DNA of 64,000 bases. Origin: Ypsolopha sequella. Taxonomy: Eukaryota > Arthropoda > Insecta > Lepidoptera > Ypsolophidae. A program made the position numbers and the translations under genes. The notes beneath the pieces were generated by a model, which searched no databases, was not told where the DNA came from, and was given only the letters and a program-made list of their open reading frames with translations. Below, piece by piece: positions 54,153-63,761 of the stretch. Every line of letters starts with the position of its first letter. The stretch's first letter is position 1. Location of the stretch: NCBI GenBank assembly GCA_934047225.1, contig OW204012.1, forward strand, positions 6,138,001 to 6,202,000, given 5' to 3'.

Positions 54153-55932
54153 CTTGGGATAAATCACCAAGTGTTTAAAATATAGAAATTTATTTGTATC
54201 ATAGTTTGAAATGTTCAGGTCCCTTTACGAAAAATTAAAAAACAAAACTCTTTTAGGATTAATTTGTTGTCCCTATGTTTGTCTGTTTTTCCGTTTGTCT
54301 AGGCAATTTTTCTGGGTAAAATCAATAAATGCTAATATTTACAGCCCTGTAAAATATACATATTATAACGTTTTTATGGCCTTTTGTTTAACTTTTTCAT
54401 ACAAATTTTCTCCTTATGAAAATATAGAGATCAACACTTGACATAATATTTTGCATTTGAAAGAAAGCACAGAAAGGAACTGTAGAACAAATAATGTAAA
54501 AAATATAAAACCATATCTTTCTATTCTAAAGGGATTAATAATTTACTGTTTGTTCAATGTGGCGATAACTTTGTTTATTATTTTTTTTCTTTGTTACAAA
54601 GATAACACATATTTTCATACAAGGTTTTCCTTAAGGGCTATTTCTCCGAATTTGTAACAAAATATTAAGAAATAATTATAACGGTAAAGTACAACTTTTA
54701 GCTAAGACAATTTATTGTTAAAAGTTTGCTATATGCATAAACATATTTTTAAATATGTTTATCTTCAAAATAATTGTGTTTTCCATAAGCGTGATATCAG
54801 ATTATTTAAGAAATTTACGGCTGGTATCACGACGACGGATAAGCCAATTATTTTATTACTATTGTAATATAATTAAAAATATGTTAATGCATACAGCAGA
54901 CTTTTAACTATAAGTTTTCTTAACTAAAAGTTGTATTTTTACTTATTGAAATTGTATCTCTCATCAAGAAGTGCAAGATGACAAGATATTCAAAATAAGT
55001 TAATTGAATTTGTGAAATGGTTTCAGGTCAAAACAGTTTTCCATGAAACGGTAATTGTTTATACTTAGCAAAGTGTGTAAACTTAGTCATCTTAACATGA
55101 ACGACGCCTGTATTTCTCTCTTTTTTATTTCCAGTATAGATCAAAATATACAAACTTGTTAAACTTTGCGTAAAAACGAGGCAATATTGACGATATCCTG
55201 ACAGCTATTATGATGGTGTTTTATTAAATTTTTTTTGGGCTGTATAGAGACGTAGTTAGATGTCACTAGAATATACTCATGAAAAAAGATATGAAGAAAA
55301 TAAGCTGTATACTTCACATTCGATTTATACCTATTGTATGAATTTTAAGAAAAATACAGGGGTAAAGGGACCTTTTAAGGAAAACCTTGTATTAAACTAT
55401 TTGTTATCTTAGTAAAAAATAATTCAAGGAAAAAAATAAACAAAGCTATCGCCACATTGAACAGTAGATAATTAATCCCTTTAGAATAGAACAACATGGT
55501 TTTCATATTTTTTACATTATTTGTTCAACAATTACTTTCTGTGTTGACTTTTAAATGCAAAATATTATCTCAAGTGTTCATCCCTACATTTTCATAGTGA
55601 GAAAATTTGTATGAATAACGTAAAAAAAAAACGTAAAAACCTAAAACGTAATATAAATAAAAACGTCAAAAGTATGTTTTTACAGCTCTATAGAGGGCCG
55701 TTAATATTGGTATTTATTAATTTTACCCAGAAAAAATTGTCTAGACAAACGGACAGACAGACAAACATAGGGATAACAAATTAATCCTAAAAGAGTTTCA
55801 TTGTTTTCATTTTGCGTAACAGAACCTGAACATGTACCGACAGGATTATCTACGATCTAATAATTTTGCCATGCACTGTAAATATTTCAAAATAAATTTC
55901 TATATTTTAAATGCTTGGCGATTTATCCCAAG
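54153..55932. mobile_element. 1.78-kb element with ~500-bp inverted arms
   Basis: CTTGGGATAAATCACCAAGT at the left faces GCTTGGCGATTTATCCCAAG at the right. The arms (54153-~54650, ~55372-55932) match with gaps: TAAAATATAGAAATTTATTT, AGGATTAATTTGTT-TCCCTATGTTTGTCTGT, AATAATGTAAAAAATAT and TTCATACAAGGTTTTCCTTA all have inverted partners. The left arm has open frames of 76 and 68 codons; the mirrored arm is interrupted differently, so no conserved protein is supported. The ~720-bp centre holds another inverted repeat and a copy of the 46455-46530 repeat. Confidence 0.85.
54684..54948. repeat. Inner inverted repeat within the long-armed element
   Basis: GTAAAGTACAACTTTTAGCT faces AACTAAAAGTTGTATTTTTAC, with TGCTATATGCATAAACATAT facing ATATGTTAATGCATACAGCA. 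A shorter GCGTGATATCAG/CTGGTATCACG hairpin lies at the centre. Confidence 0.75.
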
Positions 55933-57249
55933 TAAGTGTACCTATATAATTTGCAAAAAACTTCACTTATTGGACCTGAAATGGTGAGCCAATACTAGAG
56001 GGTAATTTCATGAAATACAGATCTCAGTAAGTACTTATAAGTAAATTAATTTGGGTTTCAATAACGATCACAAAATTATTCTTTTAGAGTAACATATATT
56101 ATTTTCCCGCATAAAAGTATGAATTCAATCCAAATTCATTCAGTTTTGTTGTTATGACTATGGCACGATGTAGCTAAATCACTCATACGCATATTTTGTT
56201 GAGTTTTTAACGGCAGGAATATGATGCTCCTCGAAATATTACTATATAAAATTAATTTCAATGTGTTTTGAAGTAGTTTTGGGAGATATTTATAGTTTGC
56301 AAAAAAGGGCACAGGTTCCACGTCTTACGGGCGCCAACGCTAGGCGTAGACTGACAATATCTTGCTGCCGCTGACTGCATCAGTGGATTTACGTATTTTT
56401 GGAAAAAGGGGGTGCTTTTTTTGACCCGAATAACGTGGTATTTGGAAAATGAATAGATATCATTCACACTAATTTTATTAAAAAAAAACCAACAAAATCG
56501 CGAAAGCGATACCTGAAACAAAATCGATAAGAAGTGTGCAATAGAGGGTTACAAAAAAATTCATTGACAGTACAAATATGAATCGATTAACGTGGTTTGT
56601 GGAAAATGAATACCTTAAAGTTCAGCCAAAAACATGTATTTTTTTTATGGCTATACGTAACCTAATTATTGCAACAAAATCATCCGAAAGCTGACATTTT
56701 ATTTCTGTTTGTATTTTCGTTCCCCTTAAGAGTGTACACAAATATATTGTGGTTAATGATAAAGAACAAATTCAAAATAACACGGTTTGACTATCCATTT
56801 AAAACGGACACCATCTTTTAATAACTTTTTATGATAAATCGTTTTTATTTTGAGGTTATTTTCATCTGGCGTTGCGAAAATAAACGTAAGCGCGTTTGAA
56901 ACGTTCATAGTTGTAACAATGTTTCACGATGATTCTGATATATTTAAAAGGGTCATGCTCAAATGTCAGTCGTAATGTAATCTCTATCAGAATCCAGAAG
57001 AAAAGCATGAATCGTGAAATAAAAAGCTGTGACTGCCGATTGCGTCACGCATGACTCTATCAAAGCACGCTGGAAGCGTAGTTTGTGGACTATTTGGCAG
57101 ATGGCGCCCTTTCGTTTCGTTCGGTGTTCGACTCATGACTGGCTGCGACATTAAGTACTTATATTATTTTAATATGTGTGTCCGTGTTATTATGAAAGTG
57201 AAACTAGCTACGAATAAATCTAACAGAAATTATAGTATAAATTTATTTC
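55933..57249. other. Unassigned stretch
   Basis: TTAACGTGGT-TGTGGAAAATGAATA occurs at ~56441, 56587 and, in part, 58570, a short dispersed unit. 56325-56410 is GC-richer (GGCGCCAACGCTAGGCGTAG). No gene recognised. Confidence 0.4.
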
Positions 57250-57462
57250 ATGTACGCGGTTAAGGCCGATTCTGACCATCTCCTTTACAACTCAATCTTG
57301 GAATCGATGCTCGAGAGGAAATCCGAGAGTGTCACGGACCTCTCTGTAAAGCTTGTGAATACTAGCGGCGACCGGCGAGCTGGCTCTTATCTAGGCCAGC
57401 GCATAAGTCTTGGTAATGTGGCAAGTATTTTGGGCACTCTCCCGCAGGGCAGTGATCTAGAG
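57250..57462 (+). pseudogene. LINE-like C-terminal domain, split by hAT
   Basis: An open frame encodes S-G-D-R-R-A-G-S-Y-L-G-Q-R-I-S-L and A-S-I-L-G-T-L-P-Q-G-S-D-L-E. An in-frame loss removes A-I-Q-R-G from the usual G-Q-R-I-S-L-A-I-Q-R-G-N block. The hAT at 57463 cuts it, and the LINE tail resumes at 58376. Confidence 0.75.
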
Positions 57463-58375
57463 TAGAGATGAAACGGATAGTGATTTGGCCGGATACCGGA
57501 TACCGGATATCCGGCGAGGCACTAGGCCGGATAGCCGGATATCCGGCGGCCGGATATCCGGCTCAAGATATGCGTTTCGCACTAATTGAGCAAGTCTAAA
57601 TATTACGCACCAAGGTGCGTGCGGGTGCAAGTGGGCGAGATTATTCGTGCATTTTTAAATGAAGATCATTTCTAAACGATCATTTCTAAATGATCGTATC
57701 ACAATCATACAAATGCTGGTTTGCAAACGCGAAACAATTTCCGATCCTAACGAAATTTGTAAATATGTACGATCTTTTGTCTCCTTGGAGTGGTGTATAC
57801 TGTATATAAATGGACAGGTATCTTTAAATGAAACCGCGTAATATACTGTTCATACTGAACAAATTTTCCAAAGTAACATATTGAAAAAACAAAATTGGAC
57901 CTGCCCGCCCAGTGCCCTTTCAAAATTTACAGTAGGTTTTCAAAATGAGTATGGAAACATGAAAATATTTTTTCATTTCCACAAGTATGTTTCTTTGGAA
58001 AAGTTGTTTAGTATGATTTCAGTATGACCATGTGTTTTTATTAAAAGATACCTGTCGAGTTACATTCGGTATATTGTGAGAGCAAAAGAAGCTGGTGTAA
58101 TGTATGAAGAAAAGCATAAACGTTTATTCCCAACAATTGATGTAAAGCTTGTCTTTATCTACCATAGCTCAATTCTTATTCACTTTATGTATTAGAATTT
58201 AGATTATTCAATCATTGATACAACTATTTTGTAATTTAAACGACATTTTGTATGTTGAGTTAAGTATCCGGTATCCGGCCGGATACTAACTACTATCCGG
58301 CCGGATACCGGATACCAAAAATATGGCCGGATAGGCCGGATACCGGATAGTAACCGGATATCCGTTTCATCTCTA
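57463..58375. mobile_element. hAT element with CCGGATA-rich ends, 913 bp
   Basis: TAGAGATGAAACGGATA faces TATCCGTTTCATCTCTA. A perfect 8-bp target repeat ATCTAGAG lies at 57455-57462 and 58376-58383. Both subterminal zones hold many CCGGATA/TATCCGG units (57481-57562, 58266-58362). The centre has no transposase; the 60-codon frame at 57659-57841 is not recognised. Confidence 0.93.
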
Positions 58376-58383
58376 ATCTAGAG

Positions 58384-59026
58384 GCAATTTTCTTTTTATA
58401 ATTATTTTATTAGGATTATTTTTGTTCTGTTATTTTAACCCCTTTAGTTATGTAATTCAATATTCATAAGTGTTTACAAAAAATAATATAGGGAAATACA
58501 CAAAAAAAAAATTATAAAGTCAGTAAAATAGAGGTTCACAAAAGATTTTATTTACAATAAATATTTGAATCGATTGACGTGGTTTGTTCAAACTTATTTC
58601 ATCAACGTTAGAAGAACATCTATAGGCGTATTTTTTAATTACTATGGGTTTCCTGATTCGTTGATGAAATGAAAGTCTCTCTTTTCATTTCTATTTGCTT
58701 CATCTTTTCACTTAGGAATTGAGAAAGTTAATAAATAAATCAGATTAGAACGGAAACTTCCTTAATCGTGAACGCAGCTATAAAAATAAATGCGGACAAA
58801 GGAACGAACCCAGACAGCCGACCTTAGGTTATCTGTCTATTTATTTAATTTATCTATCGCAGACAGTGAATGTTGCGAATAATCGTGCAATCGTTGTAAT
58901 AATTGTACAATAGACTTTTAATGAGAGCTACTGACAACTCCAAAGACATGCTCAAAGCTAGTCGTAGATAGAATAGTAAAAATGTGTATTATGAGTATTT
59001 ATGAGTCAGCACCCACTTGCAAATGA
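58384..59026. other. LINE tail then unassigned
   Basis: The first ~100 bp continue the AT-rich tail of the split LINE fragment. Nothing recognised after that. Confidence 0.5.
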
Positions 59027-59766
59027 CCCGTAGCGTACAGTGCGCGCCAATCTTTTAGTCGCCTCTGAAGATAGACGCAAGAAACGACGCAATAGCCGTT
59101 TTACGGTGTCAGGGGGACGTTACAGGAGCGAGGGCGCGGAGCACACCCGCCTGCGTGCCGCACCACACCTCCCGCTCGCCATTCAGCAGGTGTCAACACT
59201 ATGCGTTAGTGTTAGTGCTACGTCCGTACACTACACACGCGCGCGTTGCATGAAAAGTACCTACGAGGAAAAAATTCTATGATTCGTTAAGTTAATCGTT
59301 GAATCTGTTTGTGTTGCCTTTATTTGTTGTTTTGTTGATTTCCTTTGTTAAAGTTTATTGTTATTGTTATGCCTCGCGGTCGTTAAAGCGTTTTAAGGCG
59401 ACTATGTAGGAAAATTGTGTTTATATTAATTTGTTTTATTTAAACAGTTAAGATTGCACTAAAATAATAAATATATATCAAATAGGTAGTTACAACAAAT
59501 ACACCTTCCCACTTATAGTAAACATTTAATAATCAACCGTTGATATTATTGTTTCCTTGACTGTACCTGCGCAAGCTTGCACTCGTAACTCAATCAGAGG
59601 CGACTAAAAGATTGGCGCGCACTATAGTGTTGAATCGCGCGCGATAATGCGACTTAGTTGAATCACAAGTGCGAGGAGCGTGACACGATGTTTTTGTGAT
59701 TAAACTGTACCTTGCACTTGTGATTCAACTAATGGAGTCGCGTGCGATTAAACACTATGCTACGGG
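59027..59766. repeat. Palindromic MITE (CCCGTAGC ends), split
   Basis: Removing 59038-59624 and one TA leaves CCCGTAGCGTAGTGTTGAATCG, which is inverted against CGATTAAACACTATGCTACGGG at the right, with GTTGAATCACAAGTGC facing its complement further in. The outer element is about 150 bp. Confidence 0.85.
59038..59624. mobile_element. TA-flanked element (CAGTGCGCGCC ends), 587 bp
   Basis: CAGTGCGCGCCAATCTTTTA faces TAAAAGATTGGCGCGCACTA, about 30 bp of inverted end including GTCGCCTCTGA. TA is duplicated (59036-59037, 59625-59626). Tc1/mariner-like by ends and target. The GC-rich 80-codon frame 59040-59282 starts in the terminal repeat and is not recognised. Confidence 0.85.
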
Positions 59767-59798
59767 CCCAGGTAGTGAAATACCTGGCGGTGAATTTG

Positions 59799-60280
59799 CT
59801 AACTGACGCTAGAACATCAACAACACCAGGTTTTCAAGGGTTCGTTGGAAGAAACCAGGTCTCTCCTCATATTGAAGAAAATATGTTTGATTTATCGATC
59901 TTTTATCTAGGGATTCCACCTATAAACAATGTATTAAGATTTATACTTCTGCCAAAAAAAAAAAAAACTTTTTTTTTGGTTTTCAAACGTTCGTTTCAAA
60001 AACGCGGTTAGGAGATCAACTTGATTTTTTTTATAAAATAGGCTATAGAAATATGAAGGGATGTTACCTAAATCCAATATTTATTTCCCTACAAGATATT
60101 TCAATATTAGCTAAAAACACACCAATTTGTTGTTTCGCTGTGTGATCACTAGTATTACGCGTCCAAGAACAAGAGGCCAAAGAGCCAACATATAATCGCC
60201 TCTATGAAAAGCAGATAAGGTCTTTGCCATTAGACTTATTGTGCCGGACGGGTGATAAAAAAATTTGCTATTGCTCTTAA
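59799..60280 (+). repeat. ~500-bp TTAA-flanked repeat, copy 6
   Basis: The left end is eroded (CTAACTGACGCTAGAACATC) and lacks GGGACACC. The right end is TTGCTCTTAA. Otherwise close to the other copies. Confidence 0.85.
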
Positions 60281-60425
60281 ATTATAACATGCACTTTAAG
60301 TATAATATTATTAAAACTCGCCTGAGCTAACATACTAAATACCGTACCGTTTCTATTACACAATTTCGGCATTATCAAGGCGAGTGTCGTTATTGTATCG
60401 GTGAAACCATAGACTAAAGAGATGT

Positions 60426-60687
60426 CAGTGGCGTGCACAGAACGTTTTGCTGGAAAAGCAAACAATTGGTCAAGAACAAAAATTTAAAAAAAAAATAAAA
60501 AATTTAAATACCACTTTGAAAAAAAAAAATTGTATGACGCCAGGGTAGACAATGTCTGCCCTAGAGTGAAAATTTCCTATACAAACTTTTTTTTTTCAAA
60601 GTGATATTTAAATTTTTTTATATTTTTTTATTGTTATTCTTGACCAATTGCTTGCTTTTCCAGCAAAAACTTCTGTGCACGCCACTG
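60426..60687. mobile_element. hAT MITE with CAGTGGCGTGCACAGAA ends, copy 2
   Basis: CAGTGGCGTGCACAGAACG faces TTCTGTGCACGCCACTG over ~110-bp arms. The 8-bp target repeat AGAGATGT is perfect (60418-60425, 60688-60695). Uninterrupted form of 33431-33847. Confidence 0.93.
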
Positions 60688-60695
60688 AGAGATGT

Positions 60696-61349
60696 CCTAC
60701 CTTTATGAACACCTTGCAAGAGAGAAAGAGATCCACAACAAAGAAGAGCTGTTTCAATTTTTTTTCGAGTAAGTGCCCATAGCGTCCCGCTTGCTTGAGT
60801 GTGATTGCGGATTTTATAATAATATTTAAATAATACGTAACTAAATTGATAAATAGTGATTGGTTTATCTTGTGCAGTAAGTAATTGTGATGTGACAAGG
60901 AGAAATAACCCAAATAATTACACATTTCACGAGTAAATATGATTTTGTCATTAGAATGTTTTGAACCACATTTTGCCCAATTTCTCGTATTAATCGGCCC
61001 AAAAAGAAGTTTCTACAGTAACATATTGATTTTATTTTTTGTATTTAGTAGTTATATGCAGGATTGTCAAAAATATTAAGTAAAATAGTAAATCTAATAG
61101 TAATGTCATAGTAATTTTTTGGTATCATTTTCTCTACTACATTGTTTATCTTGTACATTCTAATCTATGGGTGAAACGGTTGGCATATAGTCAACAACAA
61201 TCACATGTGAGTGTTCAAGCCGTATGTAATAATAATTTAGTATGTCAGCTCACGCGAGTTTAAATAATTTGTATGTTTTAATAATGTTATATAATAGTTT
61301 ACTGATGATACTAAAACGTTTATAAAATAAAATATACATGTCATATAAT
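60696..61349. other. Unassigned stretch
   Basis: The minus-strand frame of 105 codons (60608-60925) starts in the hAT arm and is not recognised. Nothing else. Confidence 0.45.
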
Positions 61350-61585
61350 TAGGGTTGCCATCTGTCCGGGTTTACCCGGATTTGTCCTAGTTTGGAGGGC
61401 GTCCGGGGAGCATCCATGCGGTGTTTTGCATACTGTCCGGGTTTAAAATTTTCACAGAGAAGCAGATGTTCAGCTTATTTCATAGATAATTTATAAATAT
61501 TTTGTTCCTACATTTCTTTAGAAGCGGAAAACCTCAGAATTTTATGCTTAATTATTTTAAGAAATGTTAATTTTGTTACCAAAAC

Positions 61586-61890
61586 TCAAAAGATTTCAAA
61601 AGTAAAGATAAGCCCTTACCTACTATGACAGCACCAAAATGTTTCCACCTTTAAATGGGTGACGCTCACACGTTTGGCATCAGTGCTCATCTGAACACAG
61701 TGATAGTTGGACGCCATAAGTGCACCTAAAGATAATCATTTTAACAACTTTAGTAGTCTGATCAGTTTGCTGACCGTAGGTAGACAGATTGCGCACTCAT
61801 AAGTGTGCGCGCGTCGGCATTATGTTAACGCACGCATTCAAAAACAATGCAATAGATTTTAGGTGCTAGGGCTCATCTAAACTTTTGAAA
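61586..61890. mobile_element. MITE with TTTCAAAAGT ends, copy 2
   Basis: Inverted relative to 50742-51021, with the same ends and CATCTGAACACAGTGATAGT word. It has a small GC-rich insert (GTGTGCGCGCGTC). Confidence 0.78.
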
Positions 61891-62132
61891 TTTTTGACCA
61901 AAACGAGAAAGCATGTTTAGCTTGCTTCTTAGTTAGATCTGTTTTTATTTGATTATGAGAGAAATATACTGTTTAATGTTTAAATTATATTGTTACTAAA
62001 TTTTAAGGTATTTTACTTCATAAATTGTTACAAATTATGCTTATTTCATTTTATTTGTAAGGAAAAAAGAAAAGACTGCTGTCCGGGTTTTACTCTCGAA
62101 AGTCCATGGCTTTTGAGCTCCCTGTCCTAGTG

Positions 62133-62490
62133 TATACAGGGTACTTGGAAATTCGACCTATTCCTTAAAAGGGAGATATCGAAAATAGGGGTCGAAAATG
62201 GTATTTTTTTTTCAAGTAAAACACGTCGATATTTCAAAAATTACAAAATAAAAAGGTTTTCTTTCCACTTAAGACCTTTTATTTCTGAGATTATGGGAAT
62301 TCAGGGCATGTATAATTTTTATAAATGATCACTCATCTATCATTAATCAGAAATATAATAAATAAGTTATTTTTAAATTATTTATTTTTTGTTATTAGTC
62401 TGAAAGTTTGAAAAATAACATAAAAACCTTCGTAACTCGGAGACCATTCATTTTCAAGGAATAGGTCGAATTTCCGAGCATTCTGTATAT
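62133..62490. mobile_element. Element with TATACAGGGTACTTGGAAATTCGAC ends
   Basis: ACAGGGTACTTGGAAATTCG and ACCTATTCCTTAAAA face TTTTCAAGGAATAGGT and CGAATTTCCGAGCATTCTGT. Nested close to the right end of the hAT 61350-62509. Terminus shared with 21-60. Confidence 0.8.
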
Positions 62491-62509
62491 GTTGCAGGTG
62501 GCAACCCTA

Positions 62510-62869
62510 CATACAATCTAAGTAGCTTGTACAATTTGTAAAATGAGTTGGTTTTTCCGGTCGTTAAAAGCTATGGAGGTAACATCAGTAAATTTTAAAC
62601 GAAAAACGATGGTGCAACATCTGCAGAAAAATCCTAATATATTTTTATACACTAATACGCTTCAAAGTGTTACGTAAGTTAGTATAACAAATAACAGAAG
62701 TAAATATTTGCACTAGCAAGTTCTCTGTAATTTTATCGCCTCATATCATGTTTTTGTTTGTTTTGACAAATCAGCGAATTATGTGGAATCAAATTACTTA
62801 TCTTTAAGGCCTGGGTATTCAGAGAAATCTGTCTTGCTCCAATGCTTTAATTTTACACTTCCTACTAGA
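62510..62869. other. Unassigned stretch
   Basis: AGAAATCTGTCTTGCTCCAA-GCTTTAATTTTACACTT near 62821-62860 is the repeat that carries the hairpin 28881-28940. No gene. Confidence 0.45.
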
Positions 62870-63120
62870 ACTTTTTTCCAGAAAAGCAGTCAGAAGGTCA
62901 AGTATGACAATAAAAATAAAAAATATGCAAAATTTCAAATAACACTTTGAAAAACGAAAGTTTGTATGACGCCGGGTTAGGCACTGCCTACCCCAGAGTG
63001 AACATTTTCATACCAACCTTTTTTTTCAACGTGTTATTTGAATTTTTTCAAATATTTTTTATTGTCAAACTTGACCCTCTGATTGTTTTTCTGGAAAAAA
63101 GTTCTATACACGCGCTTTAT
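62870..63120. repeat. Diverged relative of the CAGTGGCGTGC hAT MITE
   Basis: GAACTTTTTTCCAGAAAAGCA faces TTTTCTGGAAAAAAGTTCTA, with TGTATGACGCCGGG and CCCAGAGTGA at the centre as in 60426-60687. Terminal CAGTGGCG is lost. Confidence 0.7.
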
Positions 63121-63205
63121 CCTGCTCAGTGGAAGCGGGCCGCTCAGAAAACTCGCGATTTTGAGGTGTTTTTAGTTATTATTTTGGAATTAGAGAGATG
63201 GGTTG

Positions 63206-63761
63206 TTAAGGCGATATGTAAAAGTTTTAGCGTCCCTTTTACGGATTCGAGGAAAAGTAGCAAAATGTCGGTTTATTATTAATATAAAATGTAGTTTTGG
63301 TTGATTAAAAACTAATAATAAAAAGGTAAAAATAATAATTTTACTCAAGATATATTTTTACCTTTTTATTATTAGTTTTTAATCAACCAAAACTACATTA
63401 AAAATCTCATAAAAAAGAGACAAATATATATTGATCAAAAAATATTAATATAAAATGTACTAAAAATGCTATCAAAATTTCGTTTAACCAGGTCTTAGAT
63501 ACTGTAACAACCCATCTAATAAAATATAGTTGTTGTCCATATGTCATTCCAAATTGTCAAACCAGGAGAATTGGTGTCGAGAAAGACTTAATTTCAATGA
63601 ATATTTGAATCGAGCCGAATTTATCCAATCGCTTTTTTGTTTTAGTGGATCCCTAGAAAAAGATTCCAAAAATAATATACTATTTTATCAAAATAATACA
63701 TAATTTATTGAAGTAGATATGGAAGTTCTAAAAGTGTCGATTTTTTTCCGTAGCGCCTTAA
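63206..63761. mobile_element. TTAA-bounded element with proven empty site
   Basis: TTAAGGCGATATGTAAAAGT to CCGTAGCGCCTTAA, 556 bp, related to 42306-42728. The flanks ATTTTGGAATTAGAGAGATGG and TATGACGGC are contiguous at 29384-29430, giving the insertion point and the TTAA target. Confidence 0.85.
63277..63459. repeat. Perfect 47-bp inverted repeat bounded by 17-bp direct repeats
   Basis: 63288-63334 and 63353-63399 are perfectly complementary around an 18-nt loop. TATTAATATAAAATGTA occurs at 63277-63293 and again at 63443-63459. The relative 42306-42728 lacks the extra ~166 bp. Confidence 0.92.

Larger units (their letters stand above)
61350..62509. mobile_element. hAT element (TAGGGTTGCCA ends) with nested insertions
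   Basis: TAGGGTTGCCATCTG faces CAGGTGGCAACCCTA. The 8-bp target repeat is CATATAAT / CATACAAT (7 of 8). Subterminal GTCCGGGTTTACCCGGA and CTGTCCGGG boxes. It contains the MITE 61586-61890 and the element 62133-62490. No transposase frame. Confidence 0.88.

Noticed and set aside
54211..54657. Two open frames in the left arm of the long inverted repeat
   Set aside because: The mirrored arm does not keep the same frame open, so no selection for protein is visible.
59040..59282. GC-rich 80-codon frame as an exon
   Set aside because: It starts within the terminal inverted repeat of a transposon. No splice context or known motif.
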